Shown here in pieces: positions 18,150-26,822 of a DNA stretch of 64,000 nt (positions are counted from its first letter, which is position 1; every line of letters starts with the position of its first letter). Under the pieces are notes generated by a model that ran no database searches, was not told the origin of the DNA, and worked only from the letters and a program-made list of their open reading frames with translations. Source of the stretch: Ectopseudomonas guguanensis (lineage in GTDB: Bacteria > Pseudomonadota > Gammaproteobacteria > Pseudomonadales > Pseudomonadaceae); the NCBI RefSeq assembly GCF_900104265.1, contig NZ_FNJJ01000005.1, positions 62,001-126,000 of the forward strand, written 5' to 3'. A program made the translations under genes and the position numbers.

Positions 18150-19205
18150 ATGTCCGATCTGCAACGCGAGCAGGCGCAACGCCGTGCCGAGCGCATCGCT
18201 GCGTTCCGCGCCGAGCTGGCCGAGCTGCACCGCGAGCAGGTGTTGCAGCTGAGCACCGAGCAGGAGCAGGGCCTGACTGCCTATCACGAGCAGTTGCTGG
18301 CGCATTACCGACAGACTCTGGATATCGACGCCGATGCCCGCGCGCGCCAGCTGTCGCTGGGCATGCGCCTGGCCTCACTGGTCGGTGCGCTGGCCCTGGC
18401 AGCCGGGTTGTTCTTCCTCTTCTACCAGTTCTGGGGCCTGTTCGATGCCGGCGTGCAGGTCGCTGTGCTGCTCGGCAGCTCACTGGGCAGCCTGCTGCTG
18501 TGCTTCTGGCTGCAGGCGCGCGACGCTTCCGGTTACTACGCCAAGCTGGCGGCGGTGCTGGCATTCGTCTGCTTCGTGCTCAATCTGTCGATGCTCGGGC
18601 AGATCTTCAATATCACGCCCTCGGACAAGGCGCTGTTGCCCTGGGGTGCGCTGGCGCTACTGCTGGCCTATCAATGCCGCCAGCGCCTGCTGCTGGTCAT
18701 CGCGTTGCTGTGCTTCGGCCTGTTCCTCGCTGCGCGGTTGAACGACTGGACGGGCCTGTACTGGTGGTCGCTGGATGACCGCCCGGAGAACTTCCTGCCG
18801 GCCGCGCTGCTGTTCGTGCTGCCACAGTTCATCGATCAGACGCGACGGATCGGGTTCGCCGCCTGCTATCGGGTGGTCGGCTTGCTGTACCTGTTCGGGC
18901 CGGTGCTGATCCTCAGCTACTGGGGCCAGGGCAGCTACCTCGATTGGCCGCCGCGCTGGGTGGAGGCCTTCTACCAGACGCTGGGCTTCGTCCTGGCGGG
19001 GCTGGTGATCTGGCTGGGCGTACGCCGCGGCTGGGCCGAGGTGGTCAATACCGGGTTGGGCTTCGCCCTGGTGCTGCTGTTCAGCAAGCTGTTCGACTGG
19101 TGGTGGGAGCTGCTGCCACGCTACCTGTTCTTCCTCCTGCTCGGGCTGATCGCGCTGTTGTTGCTGGTCATGCTGCAGCGCTGGCGTCGTGGAGGTGCAG
19201 CATGA
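18150..19205 (+). CDS. DUF2157-like polytopic membrane protein
   Basis: The 351-residue protein starts with a charged helical cytoplasmic region of about 75 residues (MSDLQREQAQRRAERIAAFRAELAEL). About eight or nine hydrophobic segments follow, beginning LASLVGALALAAGLFFLFYQF and ending LFFLLLGLIALLLLVML. ATG 18150 is chosen over the in-frame upstream codon because GGGAG sits just before it. The pattern fits DUF2157-type membrane proteins; no biochemical role is known to me. It overlaps the next gene by four bases, a two-gene unit found in that order in other pseudomonads to my recollection. Confidence 0.75.
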   Translation: MSDLQREQAQRRAERIAAFRAELAELHREQVLQLSTEQEQGLTAYHEQLLAHYRQTLDIDADARARQLSLGMRLASLVGALALAAGLFFLFYQFWGLFDAGVQVAVLLGSSLGSLLLCFWLQARDASGYYAKLAAVLAFVCFVLNLSMLGQIFNITPSDKALLPWGALALLLAYQCRQRLLLVIALLCFGLFLAARLNDWTGLYWWSLDDRPENFLPAALLFVLPQFIDQTRRIGFAACYRVVGLLYLFGPVLILSYWGQGSYLDWPPRWVEAFYQTLGFVLAGLVIWLGVRRGWAEVVNTGLGFALVLLFSKLFDWWWELLPRYLFFLLLGLIALLLLVMLQRWRRGGAA

Positions 19206-19957
19206 ACCGCCCACTTTGGCTCGGTGTCGGGCTGATCCTGGCGAGCAATGCCGTGGCCCTGGCGGGCGTCTGGTACAACCGCAGCGGTGAGCCGCAGGCA
19301 CAGCTGCAATTGAGCGAGCGGGAGATCCAGCTGCCCTACGACAGCTGGCTGCGCGGCGAAGAGAACAGCGGCCTGCGTCTGCAACTGGCCTGGCGACAGG
19401 CGGATGCCGACTGGTCCTGGCTGGACGAGGCCAAGCTACGGGAACTGGGTTTTGCGCCGAACGACCTGGGCCGCAGCGCGGAGCGGCCGCTGTGGCTGGT
19501 GCTGGAACTGGATGGGCCGAGCTATCGAAAGCAGGTCGAGCGGGCCAAGGCCGCACTGGCCAGTGCGCAGGCGGTGCTGGCCTTACGACCGCAAGACGAG
19601 AGCTTGCGCCAACAGCGCGATCAGCGCCGGCTCGAGCTGCGGCACGAGCAGCAGCAAGCCACGCGTCTGTTGCTGGTGGATGCCGGCCTCGATGCCGAGG
19701 CTCTGCGCCAGGCCTGGCCGGATCGTCAGCGCCAGGTCATCCTGGCGGGTCGCCTGACCCCCTATCGCTATGGCGACATGCCCAACTACAGTGCCAGCGT
19801 AGTGCTAGAGAGTGATCGCATCAGCGTGCCCAGGCGCTACCGCGAGGCCTTCGCTCAATGGCGGCTGCGCGCCTATGACGAAAAAAGGCCCAAGGTGCAG
19901 GTCGAAGTTGCCTTCGGCCGGCGCCATGAGCCCTGGTTGATCGGCGTCGGTCAGTGA
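19202..19957 (+). CDS. GDYXXLXY/DUF4824-like exported protein
   Basis: The 251-residue protein has one N-terminal hydrophobic segment (PLWLGVGLILASNAVALAGVWYN), a signal anchor or uncleaved signal. The rest is soluble and probably periplasmic, with a charged helical stretch (about 100-150, RKQVERAKAALASAQ) and strands near the C-terminus. It resembles DUF4824, which often accompanies DUF2157 genes, and starts inside the stop of that gene (ATGA). Function unknown. Its 3' end overlaps the convergent glycine-zipper gene by seven bases. Confidence 0.7.
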   Translation: MNRPLWLGVGLILASNAVALAGVWYNRSGEPQAQLQLSEREIQLPYDSWLRGEENSGLRLQLAWRQADADWSWLDEAKLRELGFAPNDLGRSAERPLWLVLELDGPSYRKQVERAKAALASAQAVLALRPQDESLRQQRDQRRLELRHEQQQATRLLLVDAGLDAEALRQAWPDRQRQVILAGRLTPYRYGDMPNYSASVVLESDRISVPRRYREAFAQWRLRAYDEKRPKVQVEVAFGRRHEPWLIGVGQ

Positions 19958-20385
19958 CGGCGCCAGTGTTTCTTGTGCTTCTTGCCGTGGTAGTGACGAT
20001 GCTTGTCGCGGCGGGCATCGTCGTAGCTGGCATTGCCCATGTGGTTGCCCAGCGCGCCACCGGCGCCGCCACCGACTGCGGCGCCAACCACGCCACCGGT
20101 ATTGCCGCCCACCTGCTGACCGATCACGTTGCCGCCTGCCGCGCCCAGCGCGCCGCCGATGGCCGCCTCGGTACGGCTGCGACGATCCGCGCCGACCATA
20201 CTGCCGGCCGCGCCGCCGAGGCCGGCACCCACTGCCGCGCCGGTATTGCCGCCGACCTGTTGGCCGACCATGGCGCCCACTGCGCCGCCCAGAGCACCGC
20301 CAAGGCCGGCTTCGGTATTGCCCGCCAGGGCGACGCCGCCACTGGTCAGACCCAGAGAGAGGAGGAGCAACTGCAGAGATTTCAT
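19951..20385 (-). CDS. Glycine-zipper outer-membrane-associated protein
   Basis: The 144-residue protein starts MKSLQLLLLSLGLTSGGVALAG, a cleavable signal peptide. Two rounds of glycine-zipper sequence follow (GGALGGAVGAMVGQQVGGNTG, then GGALGAAGGNVIGQQVGGNTG), and a basic His/Lys-rich tail ends KKHKKHWRRH. ATG 20385 is preceded by GAGGTG; the frame continues upstream but without a signal-peptide start. Such proteins insert in or bind the envelope; several are called glycine zipper 2TM or SlyB-like. No specific role is known. It converges on the DUF4824-like gene with a seven-base overlap. Confidence 0.8.
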   Translation of the reverse strand: MKSLQLLLLSLGLTSGGVALAGNTEAGLGGALGGAVGAMVGQQVGGNTGAAVGAGLGGAAGSMVGADRRSRTEAAIGGALGAAGGNVIGQQVGGNTGGVVGAAVGGGAGGALGNHMGNASYDDARRDKHRHYHGKKHKKHWRRH

Positions 20386-20516
20386 GGACACCTCGATCAC
20401 GGGAGCCGCTTTGCGGCGGATTTGCTCCATTGACCCAAACGGCTCGCCCGTGGTTCCCGACCTCCCGTCGGCAGCCTGCCGACAAGCGGAACGGGTTCAC
20501 AGTGTCGCTCAACTGC

Positions 20517-21605
20517 TTACAGCGGGCTCTCGCGGCCCCACTGTTCCAGCGCCTGGGTCAGCGGCAGCACCTCGCCGGGGCGGCTCAGGGCGTAGCCGGG
20601 CAACTGGCCGATACGCGCCTGGAACTCCGGGTTCTGCAGTACCCGCAGCAGCGCGGCCATGGCCGGCAGCTCGAGGCTGTCCTCGCGGCACAGCAGGCAA
20701 TAGTGCTCGCGCGCCATGGGAATGAAGTCTAGGCCGAACTGGCGCGCCGCCGCTTCGACACCGAAGCCGACATCGGCCATGCCGCTGGCCACAAAGGCCG
20801 CCACTGCCGCATGGGTGAATTCCTCGTTGTGGAAACCCTTGATGGTCGCGCTGTCCAGGCCACCTTGCTGCAGCAGGTCCTGCAGCAGCAGGCGCGTGCC
20901 CGAACCCGGCTCGCGATTGACGAAGCGCAGCTCGCCGCGTGCCAGGTCTGCCAGGCCGCGCACGCCATGCGGGTTGCCGGGAGCGAGCATCAGCCCCTGG
21001 GTGCGCACGACGAAGGTGATCACCCGCTGGTCGGGGCGCAGCCAGGGCTGGATGCGGCTCATGCTCAGCGTACCGAGCGGCCCGGCCGGCACGTGCAGGC
21101 CGGCCACCTCGCAGTCGTGGCGGTGCAGGGCGATGATCGCCTCGCTGCCGCTGCGAAACTGCACCTCCCACTGCCAGCTGGCGTCGCGTTCCAGCCATTC
21201 GCGCAGTGCCGCCACGGCGAAACCGTGGCTGGCGTGGATGCGCAAGCCGGGATTGCTAGCCTGCAGCACGCGGTTGAGCTCCAGCTCCAGCTCGCCGGCC
21301 AGGTTGTCCAGCTGCGGCGACAGCCTGGCGCGAATGCGCTGGTCGGCCCACAGCAGCCTTTCCCCCAGTGGCGCCAGGCGTGCGCCCTTGCCGCGCTCCA
21401 GCTCGATCAGTGGGCTGCCGAAGAACGCCTGCCACTTGCCCAGGAGGTTCCAGGCATGGCGGTAGGAGTAGCCGACGCGGGCGGCGGCCTCGGTCAGCTT
21501 GCCGGTGTCATGCACGGCCTGCAGCAGCTCCAGACCCTGCGGATCGAGGCTGTTGCCATCGCGCTGGTGAAAGCGCAAACGCGGTTGAATATCGATACGG
21601 ATCAT
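20517..21605 (-). CDS. ModE-like HTH regulator with periplasmic-binding-protein-like effector domain
   Basis: The 362-residue protein has an N-terminal winged helix of the ModE/LysR type (LELLQAVHDTGKLTEAAARVGYSYRHAWNLLGKWQAFFGSPLIELERGKGARL, about residues 26-80). A C-terminal PBP-like domain follows (LRIHASHGFAVAALREWL, FVNREPGSGTRLLLQDLL), related to molybdate- or tungstate-binding proteins. There is no MOP domain as in classic ModE. It is divergent from fdsGBAD-fdhD across 198 bases, so it most likely controls the formate dehydrogenase in response to an oxyanion or formate; the effector is inference. It acts in the cytoplasm, as no signal peptide is present. Confidence 0.85.
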   Translation of the reverse strand: MIRIDIQPRLRFHQRDGNSLDPQGLELLQAVHDTGKLTEAAARVGYSYRHAWNLLGKWQAFFGSPLIELERGKGARLAPLGERLLWADQRIRARLSPQLDNLAGELELELNRVLQASNPGLRIHASHGFAVAALREWLERDASWQWEVQFRSGSEAIIALHRHDCEVAGLHVPAGPLGTLSMSRIQPWLRPDQRVITFVVRTQGLMLAPGNPHGVRGLADLARGELRFVNREPGSGTRLLLQDLLQQGGLDSATIKGFHNEEFTHAAVAAFVASGMADVGFGVEAAARQFGLDFIPMAREHYCLLCREDSLELPAMAALLRVLQNPEFQARIGQLPGYALSRPGEVLPLTQALEQWGRESPL

Positions 21606-21803
21606 ATGCTCAAGGATTCATATTTGTTCGGCCGATTACCCATGATAATTTGCGTCGCATGGGCGCTTTATGACCCAGTATAAGAACTTTACTTCATATG
21701 TGGCGAGCCCAATGGCTGCGCCTGGGATAAGCCGACCAGCAGCCGTGACTGGCCGGATTATCTCCTGACAGTACCGGTATAGCCGCCGGCTGGAGCATCG
21801 AAC
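21606..21803. promoter_or_regulatory. Divergent control region of the fds operon
   Basis: This gap separates the ModE-like gene from fdsG. It has an AT-rich half with three CATAT motifs (about 21603, 21619 and 21692), two forming ATATG-CTCAAGGATT-CATAT (21604-21623), a plausible operator. The GC-rich fdsG-proximal half can fold: CCGACCAG pairs with CTGGCCGG, and CCGG with CCGG in ACCGGTATAGCCGCCGG. Whether this is a structured leader, for example a molybdenum-cofactor riboswitch, cannot be decided here. Confidence 0.45.
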
Positions 21804-22298
21804 ATGGCCCTTCTTCCCCAGCGCTTCGCCCCCGAGCAGTGCGAGGCCGTCGCCCGTGAGGTGCTGGCCGCCCACCGCGGTCAGCCCGGCGCCCTGCTGC
21901 CCATCCTCCACGACATCCAGGACCGCCTCGGCGCTGTACCGCCCGAGCTGTTGCCGCTGATCGCCGAGGACCTCTGCCTGTCGCGCGCCGAGGTGCACGG
22001 GGTGGTCAGCTTCTACCACGACTTCCGCGCCACGCCGCCCGGCCGCCAGGTGCTCAAGCTGTGTCAGGCCGAGGCCTGCCAGTCGATGGGGGTCAAGGCG
22101 CTGACCGCCGAACTCGAGGAGAAGCTCGGTCTGCCCCTGGGCGAGACCCGCGAGGACGGCAGCCTGAGCTTCGAGCCGGTGTACTGCCTGGGCAACTGTG
22201 CCTGTGCGCCGAGCGTGATGCTCAATGGCGAACTGCACGGTCGTGTCGACGCCGAGGAAGTGCTGGCGCTGCTGGCCGAACAGGAGGCCCAGGCATGA
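21804..22298 (+). CDS. fdsG: Formate dehydrogenase gamma subunit (NuoE-like)
   Basis: The 164-residue protein is the thioredoxin-like [2Fe-2S] subunit of soluble NAD-dependent formate dehydrogenases, homologous to NuoE of complex I. Cluster ligands are in CQAEACQSMG and later CLGNCACAPS. N-terminal helices (LLPILHDIQDRLGAVPPEL) and VHGVVSFYHDF match the family. It relays electrons toward FMN/NAD in the FdsB partner. It is first in the operon and overlaps fdsB by four bases (ATGA). Confidence 0.95.
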   Translation: MALLPQRFAPEQCEAVAREVLAAHRGQPGALLPILHDIQDRLGAVPPELLPLIAEDLCLSRAEVHGVVSFYHDFRATPPGRQVLKLCQAEACQSMGVKALTAELEEKLGLPLGETREDGSLSFEPVYCLGNCACAPSVMLNGELHGRVDAEEVLALLAEQEAQA

Positions 22299-23866
22299 GC
22301 GAACCGATCAAGATCTTCGTCCCGCGCGATGCCACCGCGCTCAGCCTGGGCGCCGACAAGGTAGCCCAGGCCATCGCCGCCGAGGCCGCGGCACGCAATA
22401 TCGAGGTGCAACTGGTGCGCAACGGCTCGCGCGGGCTGTTCTGGCTCGAACCGCTGGTCGAGGTCGCCACCGAAGCCGGTCGCGTCGCCTATGGCCCGGT
22501 CAAGGCACGCGACGTTGCCGGCCTGTTCGACGCCGGTTTCCTCGAGGGCAAGCAGCACGCGCTGGGTCATGGCCTGACCGATGAAATCGACTACCTCAAG
22601 CGCCAGGAGCGCCTGACCTTCGCCCGCGTCGGCATCACCGACCCGCTGTCGCTGGAGGACTACATCGCCCACGACGGCTACCGCGGCCTCAAGCGCGCCC
22701 TCGGCATGACGCCCGAAGCGATAGTCGCCGAGGTCACCGAGTCCGGCCTGCGCGGCCGTGGTGGTGCGGCATTCCCCACCGGCATCAAGTGGCGCACCGT
22801 GCTCGGCTGCCAGGCCGAACAGAAGTACATCGTCTGCAACGCCGACGAAGGCGACTCGGGCACCTTCTCCGACCGCATGGTGATGGAAGACGACCCCTAT
22901 GTGCTGATCGAGGGCATGACCATCGCCGGCCTCGCGGTGGGAGCTACGCGCGGCTACATCTACCTGCGTTCTGAATACCCGCACGCCGAGGCGGTGCTGC
23001 TCGAAACCATCGCCCGCGCCACGGCCGCCGGCTACCTGGGCGATGATGTGCTCGGCAGCGGCAAGGCCTTCCATCTGGAGCTGCGCCGCGGCGCTGGCGC
23101 CTATATCTGCGGCGAGGAAACCGCGCTGCTGGAAAGCATCGAGGGCAAGCGCGGCACCGTGCGGCCGAAGCCGCCGCTGCCGGCCATCGAGGGCCTGTTC
23201 GGCAAACCGACGGTGATCAACAACGTGATCTCGCTGGCTTCGGTGCCGATCATCCTCGACAAGGGCGGCGCCTACTACAAGGACTACGGCATGGGCCGCT
23301 CGCTCGGCACCCTGCCGATCCAGCTGACCGGCAACATCGCCTGCGGCGGCCTGATCGAGAAAGCGTTCGGCATCACCCTGCGCGAGCTGCTGTATGAATA
23401 CGGCGGCGGTTCGGCCAGTGGCCGGCCGATCCGCGCGGTGCAGGTCGGCGGCCCGCTCGGCGCCTACCTGCCCGAGTCGCAGTTCGACACCCCGCTGGAC
23501 TACGAGGCCTTCGCCGCTCTCGGCGCGGTGCTCGGCCACGGCGGCATCGTGGTGTTCGACGACACCGTCGACATGGCCGACATGGCGCGCTACGCCATGG
23601 AGTTCTGCGCGGTGGAATCCTGCGGCAAGTGCACGCCCTGCCGGATCGGCTCGACCCGCGGCGAGGAGCTGCTGTCGCAGATCATCGTGGCCCGTTCCGA
23701 AGGTCCGCAGCCGGGTCGCATCGAGCTGCTCAAGAGCCTCTGCGACACCATGCTCGGCGCCTCGCTCTGCGCCCTCGGCGGCATGACACCCTATCCGGTG
23801 CTGAGCGCCATCAACCACTTTCCCGAGGACTTCGGCGTGTCGCAAGACAGCGCCGAAGCCCGCTGA
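22295..23866 (+). CDS. fdsB: Formate dehydrogenase beta subunit (NuoF-like, FMN/NAD)
   Basis: The 523-residue flavoprotein subunit has a thioredoxin-like N-terminal domain (about 1-120). The NuoF body follows: RGRGGAAFPTGIKW (NADH-binding), CNADEGDSGTFSDR (FMN), GAGAYICGEETALLESIEG, and the [4Fe-4S] ligands ESCGKCTPCRIG with a distal Cys in LCALGG. It reduces NAD with electrons from formate. ATG 22295 is chosen because it overlaps the fdsG stop; the frame upstream lies inside fdsG. Confidence 0.95.
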   Translation: MSEPIKIFVPRDATALSLGADKVAQAIAAEAAARNIEVQLVRNGSRGLFWLEPLVEVATEAGRVAYGPVKARDVAGLFDAGFLEGKQHALGHGLTDEIDYLKRQERLTFARVGITDPLSLEDYIAHDGYRGLKRALGMTPEAIVAEVTESGLRGRGGAAFPTGIKWRTVLGCQAEQKYIVCNADEGDSGTFSDRMVMEDDPYVLIEGMTIAGLAVGATRGYIYLRSEYPHAEAVLLETIARATAAGYLGDDVLGSGKAFHLELRRGAGAYICGEETALLESIEGKRGTVRPKPPLPAIEGLFGKPTVINNVISLASVPIILDKGGAYYKDYGMGRSLGTLPIQLTGNIACGGLIEKAFGITLRELLYEYGGGSASGRPIRAVQVGGPLGAYLPESQFDTPLDYEAFAALGAVLGHGGIVVFDDTVDMADMARYAMEFCAVESCGKCTPCRIGSTRGEELLSQIIVARSEGPQPGRIELLKSLCDTMLGASLCALGGMTPYPVLSAINHFPEDFGVSQDSAEAR

Positions 23867-23881
23867 TCCGGAGGCGTCCCC

Positions 23882-26716
23882 ATGGCCCTGTATCGTGAAC
23901 TCGACTATGGCACCCCTGCTCGCAGCGGTGCCCCGGTAACCCTGGAAATCGACGGCAACGCCATCACCGTGCCGGCCGGCACCTCGCTGATGCGCGCCGC
24001 CCAGGAGGCCGGCATCGCCGTGCCCAAGCTGTGCGCCAGCGACAGCCTGGAGCCGTTCGGCTCGTGCCGCCTGTGCATGGTGGAAATCGAAGGCCGCCGC
24101 GGCTTCCCCGCCTCCTGCACCACCCCGGTGGAGCCGGGCATGGTGGTGCGCACGCAGAGCCCGAAACTGGCCGAACTGCGTCGCGGCACCATGGAGCTGT
24201 ACATCTCCGACCACCCGCTGGACTGCCTGACCTGCTCGGCCAACGGCAACTGCGAGCTGCAGGACATGGCCGGTGTGGTCGGCCTGCGCGAAGTGCGCTA
24301 CGACCCGGTGAAGACCCACCTGGCCGAGGCCAAGGACGAGTCCAACCCCTATTTCAGCTACGACCCGTCCAAGTGCATCGTCTGCAACCGCTGCGTGCGC
24401 GCCTGCGAGGAAGTGCAGGGCACCTTCGCCCTGACCATCGACGGCCGCGGCTTCGATTCGCGCGTGGCCGCCGGCCAGGCCGAGGATTTCCTCGACTCCG
24501 AGTGCGTGTCCTGCGGTGCCTGCGTCAACGCCTGCCCGACTGCCACACTGATGGAAAAGTCGGTGATCGAGCTGGGCCAGGCCGAGCGCAGCGTCACCAC
24601 CACCTGCGCCTACTGCGGCGTCGGCTGCTCGTTCAACGCCGAGGTCAAGGGCAACACCGTGGTGCGCATGGTGCCGAACAAGAACGGCCACGCCAACCAC
24701 GGCCACGCCTGCGTCAAGGGCCGCTTCGCCTGGGGCTACGCGACCCACCCGGACCGCATCAAGACCCCGATGATCCGCGACAGCATCCACGAGCCGTGGC
24801 GCTCGGTGAGCTGGGACGAGGCCATCGGCTACGCCGCCCGGCGCTTCAAGGAAATCCAGGCGCAATACGGTCGCAATGCGGTAGGCGGGCTGACCTCCTC
24901 GCGCTGCACCAACGAGGAAACCTACCTGGTGCAGAAGCTGGTGCGCGCCGCCTTCGGCAACAACAACGTCGATACCTGCGCCCGCGTCTGCCACTCGCCG
25001 ACCGGCTACGGCCTGAAGGTGACCCTCGGCGAGTCCGCCGGTACCCAGGATTTCGACTCGGTGCTGTCCGCCGACGTGGTACTGGTGATCGGTGCCAACC
25101 CCACCGACGGCCACCCGGTGTTCGGCTCGCAGCTCAAGCGCCGCCTGCGCGAGGGCGCCAAGCTGATCGTCGCCGACCCGCGCGGCATCGACCTGGTGCG
25201 CAGCCCGCACATCCGCGCCGAGCATCACCTGCAGCTGCGTCCGGGCAGTAACGTCGCCCTGCTCAACAGCCTGGGCCATGTGATCGCCACCGAGGGCCTG
25301 ATCAACGAGGCCTTCGTTGCCGAGCGCTGCGAGGCCGAAGCCTTCGAGCAATGGCGCACCTTCGTCAGCGAACAGCGTAACAGCCCCGAAGCCATGGAGG
25401 CCTTGACCGGCGTGCCGGCCGCTTCGGTGCGCGCTGCCGCGCGCCTGTACGCTACCGGAGGCAACGCGGCGATCTACTACGGTCTGGGCGTCACCGAGCA
25501 CAGCCAGGGCTCGTCCACCGTGATGGCGATCGCCAACCTGGCCATGGCCACCGGCAATATCGGCCGTCCGGGTGTCGGCGTGAACCCGCTGCGCGGACAG
25601 AACAACGTGCAGGGCTCCTGCGACATGGGCTCCTTCCCCCACGAGCTGCCGGGCTACCGCCACGTTTCCGATCCGGTGGCACGGCCGCAGTTCGAGGCCG
25701 CCTGGGGCGTGAAGCTGCTCGACGAGCCGGGCCTGCGCATCCCCAACATGCTGGCCGCGGCGCATGCCGGCACCTTCAAGGGCATGTACATCCAGGGCGA
25801 GGACCCGGCGCAGTCCGACCCCGACACCCGGCACGTCACCGATGCGCTCAAGGCCATGGAGTGCGTGGTGATCCAGGACCTGTTCCTCAACGAAACCGCC
25901 AAGTACGCCCACGTGTTCCTGCCCGGCGCCTCCTTCCTGGAGAAGAACGGCACCTTCACCAATGCCGAGCGGCGCATCTCGCCGGTGCGCAAGGTGATGC
26001 CGGCGCTGGCCGGCAAGGAAGACTGGGAAGTGACCGTGGCGTTGTCCAACGCCCTCGGCTACCCGATGAACTACAAGCATCCGTCCGAGATCATGGACGA
26101 GATCGCCGCGCTGACGCCGACCTTCAGCGGTGTCAGCTACGCCAAGCTCGACCGCCTGGGCAGCATCCAGTGGCCGTGCAACGACGAGGCGCCGGAAGGC
26201 ACGCCGATCATGCACGAGGACGCCTTCGTGCGTGGCAAGGGGCGCTTCGTGGTCACCGAGTTCATCCCGACCGAGGAGCGCACCTCGCGCAAGCGGCCGC
26301 TGGTGCTGACCACCGGGCGTATCCTTTCGCAGTACAATGTCGGCGCGCAGACCCGGCGTACCGCCAACAAGGCCTGGCACGCCGAGGACATCCTCGAGCT
26401 GCACCCGGTGGACGCTGAGGATCGCGGTATCAAGGATGGCGACTGGGTCGGCATCAACAGCCGTGCCGGCGAGACGGTGATGCGCGCCAAGGTCACCGAG
26501 CGCATGCAGCCGGGTGTGGTGTACACCACCTTCCACCACCCGGAATCCGGCGCCAACGTGATCACCACCGACAACTCCGACTGGGCCACCAACTGCCCGG
26601 AGTACAAGGTCACCGCGGTGCAGGTGCGCAAGGTCGAAGTCCCGTCGCAGTGGCAGCAGGAGTTCGACACCTTCACCCGCGAGCAGGTCAGTCTGCTGCC
26701 GGTGGTGCAGCTATGA
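23882..26716 (+). CDS. fdsA: Formate dehydrogenase alpha subunit (molybdopterin, Cys type)
   Basis: The 944-residue catalytic subunit has a NuoG-like N-terminus. It carries [2Fe-2S] ligands from CASDSLEPFGSCRLC, a His/Cys cluster site HPLDCLTCSANGNC, and two [4Fe-4S] sites (CIVCNRCVRAC, CVSCGACVNAC). Then comes a molybdopterin oxidoreductase domain starting CAYCGVGC. The active-site residue is Cys370 in ARVCHSPTG, where some homologues carry selenocysteine; no in-frame TGA is present. It oxidises formate to CO2 in the cytoplasm. A 15-base gap follows fdsB. Its length fits FdsA. Confidence 0.96.
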   Translation: MALYRELDYGTPARSGAPVTLEIDGNAITVPAGTSLMRAAQEAGIAVPKLCASDSLEPFGSCRLCMVEIEGRRGFPASCTTPVEPGMVVRTQSPKLAELRRGTMELYISDHPLDCLTCSANGNCELQDMAGVVGLREVRYDPVKTHLAEAKDESNPYFSYDPSKCIVCNRCVRACEEVQGTFALTIDGRGFDSRVAAGQAEDFLDSECVSCGACVNACPTATLMEKSVIELGQAERSVTTTCAYCGVGCSFNAEVKGNTVVRMVPNKNGHANHGHACVKGRFAWGYATHPDRIKTPMIRDSIHEPWRSVSWDEAIGYAARRFKEIQAQYGRNAVGGLTSSRCTNEETYLVQKLVRAAFGNNNVDTCARVCHSPTGYGLKVTLGESAGTQDFDSVLSADVVLVIGANPTDGHPVFGSQLKRRLREGAKLIVADPRGIDLVRSPHIRAEHHLQLRPGSNVALLNSLGHVIATEGLINEAFVAERCEAEAFEQWRTFVSEQRNSPEAMEALTGVPAASVRAAARLYATGGNAAIYYGLGVTEHSQGSSTVMAIANLAMATGNIGRPGVGVNPLRGQNNVQGSCDMGSFPHELPGYRHVSDPVARPQFEAAWGVKLLDEPGLRIPNMLAAAHAGTFKGMYIQGEDPAQSDPDTRHVTDALKAMECVVIQDLFLNETAKYAHVFLPGASFLEKNGTFTNAERRISPVRKVMPALAGKEDWEVTVALSNALGYPMNYKHPSEIMDEIAALTPTFSGVSYAKLDRLGSIQWPCNDEAPEGTPIMHEDAFVRGKGRFVVTEFIPTEERTSRKRPLVLTTGRILSQYNVGAQTRRTANKAWHAEDILELHPVDAEDRGIKDGDWVGINSRAGETVMRAKVTERMQPGVVYTTFHHPESGANVITTDNSDWATNCPEYKVTAVQVRKVEVPSQWQQEFDTFTREQVSLLPVVQL

Positions 26717-26746
26717 TGCCGCTGGCACCGGTAACGGCAGCGGCCC

Positions 26747-26767
26747 GTAGGGTGCGCCGTGCGCACC
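26747..26767 (+). repeat. Single REP unit (exact), forward
   Basis: Exact copy of the common unit: GTAG then GGTGCGC-CGT-GCGCACC. It lies between fdsA and fdsD, about 55 bases before the fdsD start, and is in the opposite orientation to the unit at 27125-27145 on the other side of fdsD. Confidence 0.85.
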
Positions 26768-26822
26768 ACTGCCACGCCGGCCTATTCTTTGCGGCTTCCC
26801 GGTTATTCAGCGGAGCACGTCC

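Noticed and set aside
21606-21803. Confident call of a molybdenum-cofactor riboswitch
   Set aside because: Hairpins are possible, but I cannot match the known consensus by eye; kept only as a low-interest observation.
24989-24991. Selenocysteine at the FdsA active site
   Set aside because: The codon is TGC (Cys370), not TGA, and no SECIS-like context is needed.
22064-26539. Minus-strand open frame opposite fdsB-fdsA (1491 codons)
   Set aside because: Antisense shadow of two clearly homologous enzyme genes, no recognisable domain.
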